DNA of 64,000 nucleotides from Aphanomyces cochlioides. Taxonomy: Eukaryota; Oomycota; Saprolegniomycetes; Saprolegniales; Verrucalvaceae. The translations under genes and the position numbers were made by a program. The DNA is taken from positions 372,001 to 436,000 of the forward strand of contig JAHQRK010000016.1 of NCBI GenBank assembly GCA_019828595.1. The letters run 5' to 3'. Of this stretch, positions 32,643 to 44,870 are shown piece by piece. A model generated the notes under the pieces. The model was not told the DNA's origin and did no database searches. It saw only the letters and a program-made list of their open reading frames with translations. The stretch's first letter is position 1, and every line of letters begins with the position of its first letter.

Positions 32643-33893
32643 CATGTATAGATAAAATGGACGACACGACAATTTTATCCGACAATTTTATGATTGGTCG
32701 AAAAGCATGAGAGTATGATATTCTCATTGACTTCGTCAACATAGGAATCGATACCCCTCGAGTTAAGGCGTCACATTCTAACTCTACTACACATGCTATG
32801 TGATTTCAGAAGACAATGTCTTGTGTCAGTACTATAGCTTTCAACTCAATATGATTAATTCAGCATGCAAACTAGTTAAGACTTTTGATCATTGATTGAG
32901 AGCACGTAGCGTGCATCAAGATCTCGCTCCAATATCGTCTGAAATTGAAGTGACTTTTGATACACGCTCTCGATCATGCCGTAGATAACGCAAGAGTCAT
33001 CTTTGAGACTCATTACAGTTGGTCGCATAGATTCAAGAACACCATAAGCGCTATATGCAAGTGAGAATCTCGTGCAGAACGTAGAATACAGCTACTTGAT
33101 TTCGTTTATTGCGGTTTCTTTAACCATTATACTCAATCTGGATGACGGCCAGCCATGACAGATGAATTACTTCAAATTACGTGTGTTTTGGAAACGTTAC
33201 GATTTTCACTCGTGGACATGCAGCTGGGCATAGAGAGTAATCATAAGAATAGAGAAACTGCAAAGATAGTTTTCATCGAAATATACATATGATTCTGGAT
33301 TTGCTGTGCTTCCACAGTGCGTTTTACTATTCATACTGTGTCTAGAGCATGAATCTAGATCTCGCTGCAAAATCAGGCGATTTTGAAGCCAACTTCGGAT
33401 TCAGGCTTGGTGCGCTCAATTTTTGATCGAGAGCATCACACATACATCAAGGTGTCGCTCCAAAATCACGTAATATTTAAGCGGACATTGATCATGCAGT
33501 AAGATAAACCAAGTATCTTTGAGACTCATCACCTTTGGTCGGTCACATTGTTTAAGGAGCGTCATTAACCCTATATGACTATATGGCAATGAAGCGTCTT
33601 CTGCGGAATGTAGGATAAAGCTGCTTGATTTCATTCATTGAGGTTTCCTTTACCGTGAAGCTCAATCTGCACGACGATAGATCTATGACAGACCAATCAC
33701 ACAGTGAGTTTTAGGGATTTAGCCAATCAAACGCTGTACATGTTAAATGTTAACGATATGTGTCTGCCGCGACAACCTCCTCGTCCAATCAAGTGTGAGG
33801 AATGAAATTTCGACCAATAAGCGAAAGATTTGGTATCGGTTGTCCAATCACAAGTCTGAAATTTGTCGGTTTTTGTCGTGTGTGTATATTATG
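32643..33893 (-). mobile_element. right arm: non-autonomous Crypton-derived element
   Basis: Inverted copy of 14999-16249, also 1251 bp. Small differences include a 2-bp and a 4-bp indel in the segment near 33540-33565. Its CTATA terminus faces inward and abuts the broken end of the Merlin A gene. The repeated ends and the shared Crypton sequences are described for the left arm. Confidence 0.7.
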
Positions 33894-36800
33894 CTAACGT
33901 TAGTAGAAGTTCATGAGGTCCTGTAGTTTAGTCCAGTCGGCAGTAGGTGGTCGATAAACTCCTTGTCAGATCTTTTTTGTTGCCTTTGCCACCAAGTATT
34001 CAATATGTTAGACATCTCTGATGCGCTCCTGCCACAGAAGATCATGTTGCTGGCATTGCTCCAGTTTCGCAGTCGCAGAGCTCACACGTCTCAAATGTCC
34101 AACGTCCTTTTGATACCCTCCACTTAAATCACCTTGATGAGCGCATGCGCCATATTGAGAGATGTGGATATCATCTTGGGAGTTGCAAAAACGGATGGGA
34201 ATTAGGCACAGCCTCGGGTTCAGAGGGGTCATTTGTTCAGAGACCAAAGCATGCTGTGGATTTCACGACTGCTGATGACACTTCGCACGTCCACGAGTCT
34301 CACAGAGAAGCCAAGAGCAACAGACATGGCAAACACATTAGCAACGTAGTCGACATGAATCGTGTAGCCGAGAGCTGAAACAACGCCTTGTTCATTGGCT
34401 TGTGATAAAAGTCGCATTCATCTCAGCGTACTTGATGCCATTTTGGAGCTGAAGATCTTTCGACGACATCAAATGACTACGAAATGCGATGTGCGCTGTA
34501 CGAAGACAAAGCAATTACGCCTGGCCTGACAGGACGCCGTCAACCAAGACTCTCGTGTCTTCATTTCAGTCGATCTTTCTTCGTAGTTCGTTGACGTTGT
34601 ACTTAAAGCAAAGTCGATTCAAGGAGGGCGATCTTGTCGATTTACGTTGCCCAAAACGGGAATTCCATCGTCACAGTTGAAGCTCCTCTTGGATGGTTTT
34701 TTTGTAGTCGCTCATTTGGTTATCTTCGTCCGCTGAGATTTCAATGACGCTGACCACCGTCGAGGTATAAACGAGAGCGATACCAAAGCACTAAGGGCGG
34801 CGTCATATGACTAACAGGTTGCCACTCCATCGAGATCTCTGAGGTACGACTTGGAAAAGTAGGATGGCGTCTGATCTACCTATTTTCTATGCCGCTGTGC
34901 AATATCTTTCAATTGAGTTGATGACGAAAAGTTGAGGAGATCATTTGACTGCTCGTGCAGACATCCAATCGACACTGTTTTCCATGCGTTCCCCTGAAAG
35001 TCAGAGCTCTCAAACACTACAAGGCAGCCTTCTCGCTGATCCTGCAATCATCATTAGTCAATCTTTTTCTACGAACTGGAAGGAAAGACAGTCAGGTTGG
35101 CTCTGTCGCGGAGTCCACTCGTATCGGACTGTCCAAAATATAGAAGGCAGACAAACGAATTTGTCTTCCCAGGATTGCTGAACGGCTGCAGACCCGAGCG
35201 CTCAATTGTCAGTGCCGGACAGATTCACCGAGGATACCATCATCTCGGACGTTTCGCCCGAGTTGGCGAGACGGACACCTCCTCCCCTTGCGCTGATACT
35301 ATACACGTCCAGTTGCATTTGTGAGTTGGACACAATTCCAGACAGACTCCAATATTCGCTCTTCGGTTAGTCGTCCAATTGAGCTTCTTTTATAACGCTC
35401 TGGTTAAGGCATGTTTGATTGTTTGGAATTTCGCATGGTCTGCCAAGGATCGAAACTGGTCAAACAGACGGCGACCAAAGAGAGAACTTGCGTCACAATG
35501 CTGGAATGCGATAGAGTTCTTTCGGACATGCGGAAATGCAAGGTTTTGTCAAGTGCAGCCGCAATTTGTGGATGAAATGCGATCAACTTGACACATTTTG
35601 CAATGTTCGATATGGAATGATGAGTGGATAGAACGGTGGAAAGCCGAAACAATAGCACAGACAACGATGGCAATTCTCTGCTCGGAGATCGCAATCCATG
35701 GAACGTTTGCAGAGCACAGAGGGACATTTGGATCGCATTGTTGACGCTGGGTAACACACCATCAACTATATGGAGCTCTCCAAGTAAACCACCGTCCTTT
35801 CGCCCATCCACCGAGTAATAGTAACAAGTACACCCGAAGAGTTTGCAAAGAAGATAGCCATGGGGCGACACAATGAAGGAATGCAATTTCGAACGGGTGG
35901 CGACTGGCGTCAGTGGCCAGCAAGCGTTCGATGAAATCTTTTGCTTGGGAGGTTTCAGAATGGGCAAGTGGACTCGGAAAAATGAAAAGTTGTATTCCGT
36001 CCGAAGTGTTGTATGGATTCGAATATCAACTCGGGGGTACCGGTATTCCATCTTTCTGGAAAAAAGTGAGAGGAACTCCAGAATCATTCATGACTATCGA
36101 TTCCACCTCCCACCGATGCAAATTAGAGATGAAGAACTTGCAACCAGCGTTAAGGAGGATTTGGCCTACGACTGTGCTTGCGTGAATACCTTGTAACGCA
36201 TCCAGATCTAAGGTAAGGTCAACCCGTCCTTCCATCGATTCACAGACGACGGGGCAAGTGAAACGACCACGATTGTGAATGGATAAAGGCTCAGTTCTCG
36301 TCTGAATTGCAGCGAAACGCACGGCGTTGAGTAAACAGAGTGGCCATCCTGTTGAACCTGGTCTAAGTGTCAACCAGAGTACGCTTTGGTTGAAGCTTTT
36401 CACCACTGTAGGTTGAGACCATCCTCGCAGTCCTACAGGACCGTGGCAAACGTCCTCCTTTGACTAGTACTATGCTGATTGTTTCGCGCATGGTCTCCTT
36501 CCAGCGGAGTAAGAGAGAGAATTGTGTCTGTTGAGTGCACAATAAGTCCACACGGGGCACCCTACGGCGTTTCAAATTATCAGAGTTGAAATCTTGGATT
36601 CTGTCTGATCTACAGTACCAGTGCCGCTATGTGTGCAGTAAAAATAGGACAACTGATCGCGTTCCGTCAGGATCGCATTCGATATCTGCCGTCTCTTGGA
36701 AATCTGTCCATGAACTCTTCGTTCTGTACTTCGTCGTGGTGGCTATGGGTGGTGATGCCTTGTCAGTGGACGTTTGTTCAAAGTCATATCGACGACATTG

Positions 36801-37731
36801 GGACTAAATTGAAAGAGACGATTTTTTATACCAGGGAATGCAAAGACGTCGCAGCGTCCATGGTAGCAATACCCGACAACGACCCCGTGCATGCTTTGTT
36901 CTGTAACTCCAGGACAAACCTCTCCAGCTTCCTTCGAAAACCACGATATCGGCTCTCTTTGTTGATATGGATGGAGGTGAATTTTTCTTCTGTGAATATC
37001 ACGAGTGACGACCAAACGTCAACGGATCCTCTTCAATCCGTCAAGGGTGAGTTCAAACCATGGAAGCTCGCAATCGGTGATGAAACGGATTTTAAACTGA
37101 CTGTAGTGTACGCTGGAGCCTCTCCCCCTCCACCTCGTCAGTGTTTGGTTGTCTATCGCCCTTCCCATTCACCCAGCTTGATCTCAGTAAGTCTAGCCCC
37201 CCATAAGCTTCCTGCTGGGTGTCTTGGTAGGCCATCGGGCGAGATCCTTTACTAAACCAAGAGAGGACAAGTTCGAAACGCGAGTGGTCTTCAATTAATC
37301 TCCATCTATCCGATTGAAGCTCCACTGGACAGGCGAACGATCGAAATCTTTCAAGGCGTTTCGAAAATGGATGATTTGGATTTGGTGGTAAAAACATGAA
37401 AAGTTGGATTCCGTCTGAGTTGCCCTTCAAGGTCTTTCACCTCGGCTGAAATCTTTCCACTGGACCGGGAACGTACTTTGATCAAATCAACACGTGGTGG
37501 CTAGCAACATGGAGGAGCCATGGCTGGCACTCGATGCCGCACACTGGAAAGATTGAATGGAGGCTATTCCTGACGCGGCAATATCCCTTCAAACCATGTT
37601 CGAAATCGAAACAACACATATCATGCGATTCAAAATTTCGAATATCTAAACGTCGCTTTCTCTTCCATCTATGTCGTCGAAACGGCCTACATATATGTAG
37701 TACAACAGGTGGCAGCCCTCGTCACCCAGTC
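33894..37731. other. long interval without a confident gene
   Basis: Many overlapping frames exist (the longest 35404-36087 minus, 227 codons), but none has a recognised motif or a convincing exon structure. Weak internal repeats are visible: GATGGCGTCTGATCTAC near 34864, TTGGATTCTGTCTGATCTAC near 36593, TTGTATTCCGTCCGAAGTG near 35991, TTGGATTCCGTCTGAGTTG near 37398. They suggest a decayed tandem family. Minus-strand fragments SDGIQLFIF and SDGIQLFMF are shared by two of them. Confidence 0.4.
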
Positions 37732-38354
37732 TTAATGCCGATGGAGATTGCAGCAATTGTTATTTCGCATGTAACCTGGTCGGAGGCAACCCAAGACGAC
37801 GCAGCGTTTGCCTAGCCCCATGTTAGTCAAACCACGGCGACGTAGGTCAAGCCTACCTCCTCCATGAGCCCAGCAGTGACCATATCGCAGAGCTGTCTTG
37901 ACACAGCCAGGTGTGGAGCAGGACTTTCCACCGCCATGCTGCCAACATACCCCACGAGACTTGATCCGATTTGAGCAGCCTTCCACTTTGCAGCCACTTG
38001 AGCCTCCTTCACGAAAGCCATTACATTGATACGACAGTGTTCTTTTGGTACCGTGAAGCCAACAGAGACCATTGCGCTTGGCGCTGCTTTTGCACATGGG
38101 AATTTTACAGCGCGATCCACCCTACAGAGCACACTCTTATCAAAATGCAAGGTGTATTTGCTTCCTACTCCATGGCCAATACAGAGATTCCGACTTGCAA
38201 TGACCCGCGTACAGCCTGGCATTTGACATTGGCGTCGGCCACGAGCTTTGGTTTGCTTTGGTGTGATCGACGCAGTGCTTTCAAAGTCATCGTCAATAGT
38301 GTCAGCGTGAACGATAAAGGCCATGGACAGCTTGGAGATCGCGGTGCACACCAT
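37732..38354 (-). CDS. zinc-binding-like protein with C-x3-GC...HGGG repeats
   Basis: Exons 38169-38354 and 37732-38121, joined in phase 0 across a 47-nt intron (GTAGGAAG...CTGTAG), give 191 residues from ATG 38354. About five repeats have the form C-x3-GC-x8-G-x-C-x2-HGGG: CQMPGCTRVIASRNLCIGHG, CKIPMCKSSAKRNGLCWLHG, CKVEGCSNRIKSRGVCWQHG, CSTPGCVKTALRYGHCWAHG and CVVLGCLRPGYM...CCNLH. Such repeats are common in oomycete proteins often annotated as WRKY19-like. The intron restores the HGGG motif across the junction, which supports the gene model. The usual proteins are longer, so this may be a short paralogue. Function unknown. Confidence 0.75.
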
Positions 38355-39253
38355 CGAAATGACCGGAGCGTTGGAAAATCGCGAATGAAAAAGTTTTGTC
38401 AAGCCAAGTAGTGCCTCCCGTCAACATGAGGTCAGTGATTACCAAGTTTAGAAGTTACCCAAGTGTCTGATTGCGTGACTGCGATGGCGAAATACCATGG
38501 CAGCATTTCTCCAAGGCCAGCTTGTTCGTTTCACATCCATGGGTGGCCTCCAACGCCGAGCCTTTTGCCAGCCATCCAAGTTGTTTGGACGCTTTACCAA
38601 GTGAAGCCGCAGCGAATATTCGTAACGCCTTGATGCCAGTCGTCAGTCAACGAACGAGGCAAAGCCACTCAGATGAATATCCCGCGTAACGTTCAACGAT
38701 TGCTCCAACGGGGCAAGCGAATCTTCCCGTCCAGTCCGTACCGTGGCGGACCATTTAGCTGAGATTAAAATCTCAAATTCGAGTTTCGTCCTGCTGAAAC
38801 CAACAAAGGTCGTGAGATTACGGTAGGAGCTTTAGTGACAAAGGCGTGCAATCTGTGTAACAAAGATGGGGCTTCACACCTCCAGTTTTTCTAACTCTGT
38901 CAAGAACGGTGATAAAGTCATTAAATAAAAATCTATGGCGTCATCTCTTTCAGTCACACTTTGTAGACTGATTCAGTGGGCGTTACATCGCAACTTTGCA
39001 AACACGTAGCTCAATTCGAGCGAACAGGCAACATCTTCAATGCTGTGCGGTATCAAACGGACCAGACCATCCCGAAATTGGTTCTACTGGACTGTGGGCT
39101 AGCCGCCCTCCACCTCCAACTCCCATGGCCAATTCGTCACGACCGAGCTGTCTAATTTGAGGGGAACTCTACAGGCTGTACTATCAATCGTTGTCTTCTT
39201 CTACGAGCAAGATGGATGTAATTGAACACCGCAAGTCAGACAAGTTAAATAAG
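38355..39253. other. intergenic interval, nothing assigned
   Basis: No supported coding frame. Short frames overlap and lack motifs. Confidence 0.4.
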
Positions 39254-40294
39254 TTACAACGTGGTACAATGAGCCATGCAAGTTGAGGGGTGTTCAAAAG
39301 TTTCGAGTAATGTCAGCACGTCGTGGTGGCCACGTTCTTGAGCCCATTTGATGGCATTTGACGAGTGTTCCTCTTGGCGATGATGAAGTAAAAACTCGAC
39401 GACTTGAAGATGTCCATTGGCAGCCGCATAGTCAATCGCGTACGTCGTGCATCCTTCTGTTCGGTGCGTGTGCAAAAAGTTCACAATCTCGAAATGTCCA
39501 TTGGCAGCTGCCATATCCATGGCATACGTCGTGCATCCTTCTCGTCGATGGTCGTGAAGAAACTTCACAACGCTGAAATGTCCACTCTGTGCTGCGAAAT
39601 CCATGGCAAAGTTGGTGCATCCTTCGAGCCGATAGTGATGGAAATATTTCACAACTTCCAATTGTCCATTCTTAGCTGCTAAATCCATTGGCCGAGACGA
39701 ATAGTCGTGGTCGCCGTGCTGTCGTAATAAATACTGGATGGCATCCAATCGACCACTCGACGCGCATCCTTCCATCGCCCGTTGTAGCGCTTGCTCCGAA
39801 TGAATATCGTATCCACGCTCTTCAAGAAAAGCCAAGACCACCGTCTGGTCTTGCTTGACATGCCAAGTCGGGTGATGCCATAAAGAAAGAGCGAGGCGCA
39901 AATAATCTCGACCTGCAGCTTGCAAGCCACCGTTCTCGTACACAGTTTCAAGCATGGAGAGCTCTCCGATGTACATGACGAGGTACTCCAACAACGGATG
40001 GAACATCGTCAAAACTCTTGACGCCTTTAAAATATGGCGGCTGGAGGAACACCAAGGCAAAAAGTCCATCGTGAGCGAATCCAGCAAAATAGCGTCGCCG
40101 TCGACAAGTTTTCTTCGCAGCGTTGGGCCATAATGTCTTGCTTGCCTCTGGAGACTCCGTAGACCGCCGTACATTCCACACTGATAGCTCGTGATTTGAT
40201 CCATCAGTGGTGCTGACAAGAGGACATTTGAAAAGATGGTACTTCTGTCATCTGCTCGTACTGACATCATATTGAAAAATGACGTGAAATCCAT
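39254..40294 (-). CDS. ankyrin-repeat protein
   Basis: An uninterrupted frame of 346 residues; ATG 40294 is chosen over an upstream TTG. The N-terminal half (MDFTSFFNMM...) has no named domain. Residues from about 170 on form six or seven ankyrin-type repeats of about 30 residues with the oomycete-style pattern AMD.AA..GH..VV.FLH.HR.EGCT, for example EGCTTYAMDMAAANGHFEIV. Such proteins are abundant in Saprolegniales and are protein-interaction scaffolds. The gene is intronless and intact, in the host-like part of the window. Confidence 0.88.
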   Translation of the reverse strand: MDFTSFFNMMSVRADDRSTIFSNVLLSAPLMDQITSYQCGMYGGLRSLQRQARHYGPTLRRKLVDGDAILLDSLTMDFLPWCSSSRHILKASRVLTMFHPLLEYLVMYIGELSMLETVYENGGLQAAGRDYLRLALSLWHHPTWHVKQDQTVVLAFLEERGYDIHSEQALQRAMEGCASSGRLDAIQYLLRQHGDHDYSSRPMDLAAKNGQLEVVKYFHHYRLEGCTNFAMDFAAQSGHFSVVKFLHDHRREGCTTYAMDMAAANGHFEIVNFLHTHRTEGCTTYAIDYAAANGHLQVVEFLLHHRQEEHSSNAIKWAQERGHHDVLTLLETFEHPSTCMAHCTTL

Positions 40295-40898
40295 CAACGT
40301 GGTTTGTGTTTGTCACGGGACGAAATCCAGTCGACGGCCACTCCAGCGTTGGGCCCAAGTGGATTTTGCTCGACTGTCGTGTTGGGATCTTTGTTGATTG
40401 ATTGTGTCGGGATAAGCCCAGAGACATTTGACTTGTCGAGGCATTCTGAGCAATTTGTTGGATTGGTCAAATGTTGCCATTACCAATACTGGATACAAAA
40501 AAATCCAGTCGTGCGATTGCATCGTTGTCTTCAAGGTCTGGCGAGTCTTTCGGTTGCCTTTTTCATCGTTTAAAGCAAAGAAACCGATTAGACTGCGAGT
40601 GGACCATCGTCCGCGGTACTGGATGCATTTGGTCATGAATTCGTGACTTGCAAGCACAGTGGGCTTCAGTACAATTATCCAAACTGTCACATCGAGTAGT
40701 AGTCCTTGCACGGAATAAAACACAACATTACTCTGGCCAACTTGGCCCTTAACTAGAGACTAGCTATAGCGGGTTGACACTCTATCCTCAATATACTCCT
40801 TCCTTGCTGTTCAATGCTTATCGTCAAAACCATGGGCAATCTTCGTATGCAGTCGCTGCAGTCATGTGTCCATCTCGGCATTTTTACAAGAACACTTC
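40295..40898. other. intergenic interval between the ankyrin and LRR genes
   Basis: A minus-strand frame of 136 codons (40313-40723) is open but unrecognised and is not called. It probably holds the promoter of the ankyrin gene and the 3' end of the LRR gene. Confidence 0.35.
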
Positions 40899-42239
40899 TC
40901 ACAATGAAATCTCAACACCTCGTGTTGCGGCGAGTGCTTGAATCGTACATTGTTCTTCGTCCGTCAAGGTGACACCACAGTCGGTACATTGAATGGAATG
41001 CATTTGGACTGGTCGTTTTGGATCACAAGCAGCAAGGAGGATCTTCCGCACGCCTTCGAATCCAATCTCATTGTGGCTAACATCCAAGACTTGAATCGAG
41101 TCATTTTCTTGAATGGTCTTAGCAATCCACATCGCTCCCTCGCTCGTCATCTCGACTGAGCTCAAGAGAAGTGTTTTGATTCGAGATGGACGCAAAAGCG
41201 GCGCTAGTGTACGCCACGTTTCGTCAGTAAAGTCATTTTCTGAAATGTCCAGCACTTCGATCGATGACACACTCAAAGCTTGAAACAAACGGACGGTCCC
41301 CGCGTTGGATTGGTAGAAGACATCTCGCAGCGCCAAGCGACGAATTCCAGAGCTGACTAATCGCGACGCCAAGGCCTCGATATGATACGACTGTAAATGG
41401 CAATGGTGGATTTGCAATGAATGCATGGGAAGCGATAAAGTGGTAAAGTCGATGTTGTTCATCGAACTGGAGTTACAGGCGAGTGTTTCCAGCGTCGGGC
41501 AACTGAAAATAGCATTGTAGAACTCATCCCTCAGTTGTGCGTCTTCGATTTGAACACTCCACGCTGAAAACTTCAAAACTTGAACAGATTGTCGCTGAAA
41601 CCACTTAATAACATTGTGAGCCATCGTAGGTGTAATTGTCAAATAGCTGCCGTGGTCAAGTAGGAGTTCCACGTGAGTGAGCTCCGCACTGCTGGCCGCA
41701 AAGGAGAGGATCATCTCAGCCATAGGAGGCTCCGAAACGCAAGCTTTGATGGCCTTCAAGTAAATAAGCTGCGAAAGTATTGGCTCAAAAGTTTCCTGGA
41801 ACGAATGTGTATCTTCTTGACGGCACATTGTTATGTCGATCTTGGTAATTTGGACTTTGGTCCATTCGTTCCATGTATCCACATCAATGTGGTCTTTCCA
41901 GGATAAATGCCACTTAGCATTCGGGTCAAAGCGATCCAAACGCAGCCACTGGATGCAGGATAAGTCATGCACTTCCACCAGACTGTAATGCATCGCATAA
42001 GATTCCAAAGCCTTACGAGCTGATGGAGTGAGGGACTCGTCTTTTGGAGAAATCTCCAGTGAAGGCCACAACTCGGATGCTTCCTTGGACAAAGCTAACT
42101 GCCTCAGACTTTCCAGTGGCCCCAAGTGGTTGGTTCCACGGAGAGCTTCGAGAAACGAAAACAGATCAGTCGATGTGGGAAGAAACCGTGAGATCGTCAT
42201 CACAATATCGGCCGGTAAGGGCGAGTATTTCTTGGGCAT
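40899..42239 (-). CDS. LRR protein with an F-box-like N-terminus
   Basis: An intact 446-residue frame starting MPKKYSPLPADIVMTISRFL. The N-terminal ~45 residues have the LP..I...I..FLP pattern of F-box-like regions in oomycete LRR proteins. The C-terminal half carries RNase-inhibitor-type leucine-rich repeats: LKFSAWSVQIEDAQLRDEF, IEVLDISENDFTDETWRTL, IKTLLLSSVEMTSEGAMWIA, IQVLDVSHNEIGFEGVRKIL. This suggests protein binding, perhaps as a ubiquitin-ligase adaptor, but that is inference. No intron, stop or signal peptide is seen. Confidence 0.85.
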   Translation of the reverse strand: MPKKYSPLPADIVMTISRFLPTSTDLFSFLEALRGTNHLGPLESLRQLALSKEASELWPSLEISPKDESLTPSARKALESYAMHYSLVEVHDLSCIQWLRLDRFDPNAKWHLSWKDHIDVDTWNEWTKVQITKIDITMCRQEDTHSFQETFEPILSQLIYLKAIKACVSEPPMAEMILSFAASSAELTHVELLLDHGSYLTITPTMAHNVIKWFQRQSVQVLKFSAWSVQIEDAQLRDEFYNAIFSCPTLETLACNSSSMNNIDFTTLSLPMHSLQIHHCHLQSYHIEALASRLVSSGIRRLALRDVFYQSNAGTVRLFQALSVSSIEVLDISENDFTDETWRTLAPLLRPSRIKTLLLSSVEMTSEGAMWIAKTIQENDSIQVLDVSHNEIGFEGVRKILLAACDPKRPVQMHSIQCTDCGVTLTDEEQCTIQALAATRGVEISL

Positions 42240-44416
42240 CCTGGTCTTCCCTCAAAATTCTTAATGAGCCCTCAAAGACGAGATTTTTCCAATGTCGTTG
42301 GCCAGTATGTCAGCCCCCCCGGAAGACTCCGCATGGCATTTTAATATTGTCCAACTTGGCCAGCGGTTATTCGTAAACTTTTATCGACATACCATGCAAC
42401 TCGACATCACCGAAGTGCACACATGAGTTGCGCTGAGTTTAGTCATGATAGCAATATTAAAGGTCTTCAACTCCTCCTGTTATCGCAGTAGCAGACGTCT
42501 TGTCGTCACCAGCGTTTGCATTCTATGCTTTCAATAGCGACGTGGAGATACAGTAAGTCGACGAAATGGGCAATCTGGTGCGATCGTCCAACTCGACCTG
42601 AGCTTTCGTCCAACAGTGAAAGCGAACGCTACATAAGGTTTGGCATGGAATTCCCTTTGATAGTCTTGTGGTGTGATAACTCAAGATGATATATGAAAAC
42701 AAGAAGTGAAAAGTATGTTGATACAAAGGTTATAAACTTGCAGGTATTCTGGCTTAGAAATTCTATTTCGACACTTTAAGTCAGGCACTCAAATTGACAG
42801 TGAATGGAGCAGAGGAAAACAGTTTAGCATCGTCTCACATACCCCATGGAGCCATGCACTCTCGGAGTTTATCAGTGACTCTTGGAGTTAGTGAACTCCA
42901 GAAAGAAGGATAAACAGCCTCTTTTCAATACTACTGCAATGCAATTACTGTAGAATTGCAGGATAACTTTGGCATGTGTAGTGAAGGAAGACAAGCTTAT
43001 TAACATTTGTAGTAGAAGGGGAACGACGGGGAATATCTCTCACAGTGTTGTGGACTCTTCAACTTGGACTTGGTTAGTTCGGCAATACGAAAACGAATCC
43101 TTGTAAAAATATTTCCCATTGAAACATTTCCAGCGCTCAATGTCACCAACTCCCTCGCAACTTAGCTTCGTGAACTCTGTCATCCTCCTTCAACAGGGCT
43201 GAAGCTATTGGTGGCGTGAAATAGCCACATTTCGTTTTCTCGCTTTATCACTGTATACCCTAATTTTTTATTTACAGTCAACGAGGGCATCGAGAAGCCG
43301 ATTGGCCACAACTTTTGATTGACTGCGTCTTTTTCGACGTTTTTCTTTTGTTGGACATTTTCAATGAGCTGCAAAGCCACGATCCCTTTAAACTAAATAA
43401 ACTTTGAGAAATGTTCCACAAATTCACCCAAAGCGTCAAAATTCGACCGCCCAAAATATATATCCTTGAACATTTAATATTTTATGGGCCAGCAAAGGCA
43501 ATATTTTTATAAAATGTATAATAATATATTAAAAAGTAAAAACCTCTATGTCTCGATGAAATGAATGGCTTGCAAAGATAATACACGTCATATTTTGTTT
43601 ATAAAGTGTTAATACTATTTTATTTAAATTGCACACCCTTATAATGTATAAAATATGAGAGCTCGGTGTCTCGATGCCCTCGATGACTATTAGTATATAT
43701 AATAATTGAAGGTTATTGATTTTCAAAGTTGACTCCTCCATTTGACTGACTTGATGTCACGAAGATCCTGGAGGCAGGGTGAGTGATTAAACCATGCTAC
43801 GGTAGTACTCTTTTATCATGTCTTTATGTCAAAGTTGGGGGTGCCTCTCCTTCCAGCGCCAGCATTTGCACCAATTCCAGCGGTGCAGGAATAGCGTCGA
43901 TTGTAGTGCCAACGGTGGCGTTCATGCTGCAGTCGGTGCTGGCGAAGGCGCATTCCTTCATAACAGGAATGTAAAACCGGAGTGTCATTCCTGTTGTGAA
44001 GGAATTGCTCGATGTGATGAATTCGAGCCATTCCATTCAAATGTCTAGCGGCAAATCTCTAGGACAAAATACTTGCGAGCTTTGATTCTGGCCTTAAATC
44101 TTTTGAATCAACTGGAGTCAAACGCTGGTCTCTTTGTGGCTTTGATTCTAAACCTCAGTGGTTAAAGCGATAGAAGGGGCTTGCCCAACGTATTGTCCTG
44201 AAATTTGATACAAGATTGACTTGAACAGGATATTGTGTATTACATCAGCGAGTTGACTTTGTCGTACTGTACGAGAAATTTCACGTTGTGGATAAGCAAC
44301 CGACTAACGTTACTATTAATAGAGTACTGTACTGCTGCATTCCACACTCCACTGCTCAAACGACGACAATATCTCCTGATCGCCACGATCTTTAGTCAGT
44401 TTACCAGCTTGCAAAA
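42240..44416. other. AT-rich interval without an assignable gene
   Basis: No recognised gene. Near 43950-44025 an imperfect inverted repeat occurs (CCTTCATAACAGGAATG and CATTCCTGTTGTGAAGG). A small patch near 43820-44030 is open in several frames. 43400-43740 is strongly AT-rich. Confidence 0.4.
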
Positions 44417-44749
44417 ATGACTTGGCTTCTCGACAAGATCCCCAAGTTCCAATGGTCAGGTAAAAGTTTGCCCTCTAAAATTGCCGTCCTTCGTGGGAAT
44501 GCAGGATGGATATTCCATATTGGTTTGGGCAAATTCAGTCAACTCAAAAAGTTGAAGGTGAGATACGAAGACCCAGCGAAGTCAACTTCACCAAGTGACT
44601 TCGTTTCTCCTGAGGAAATCCAAAAGTCCACCCAACCTTCAGTCCTTTGGTTTTTTACAACTGAAAATGCACCGACGCAGTTGTTTGCCTGCAATCCTGT
44701 GAGTTCTCTGCCATTTGCAATGGAGGCATCGTCCAAAACAACATTTTGA
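44417..44749 (+). CDS. hypothetical protein upstream of the PH gene
   Basis: A 110-residue frame starting MTWLLDKIPKFQWSGKSLPS. A GTGAGT at 44699 and a TAG acceptor near 44788 could mean the C-terminus is spliced, but joining there does not give the PH-gene frame. It may be a short gene or an exon. No domain is recognised. Confidence 0.3.
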   Translation: MTWLLDKIPKFQWSGKSLPSKIAVLRGNAGWIFHIGLGKFSQLKKLKVRYEDPAKSTSPSDFVSPEEIQKSTQPSVLWFFTTENAPTQLFACNPVSSLPFAMEASSKTTF

Positions 44750-44870
44750 CGTCCTGGAGGCCAGAAAGTGACTCTCCAACAGTACTGTAGATTGAACTGA
44801 CGATTCAACATTTTGAAGGGCATGGAATCTTGCCGCCGAGATGTCGTTCTGGCCTCGCAGTTGTGGATTT

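Noticed and set aside
14999..33893. An 18.9-kb giant DNA transposon (Maverick-like) with 1.25-kb terminal inverted repeats
   Set aside because: The interior has no polymerase, integrase, capsid or ATPase genes, only unrelated TEs and a host gene. No target duplication was found outside the arms, and each arm is a Crypton-like unit with its own two ends.
35404..36087. 227-codon minus-strand frame as a protein gene
   Set aside because: No motif, odd composition, and plus-strand frames are equally open in parts; no exon logic around it.
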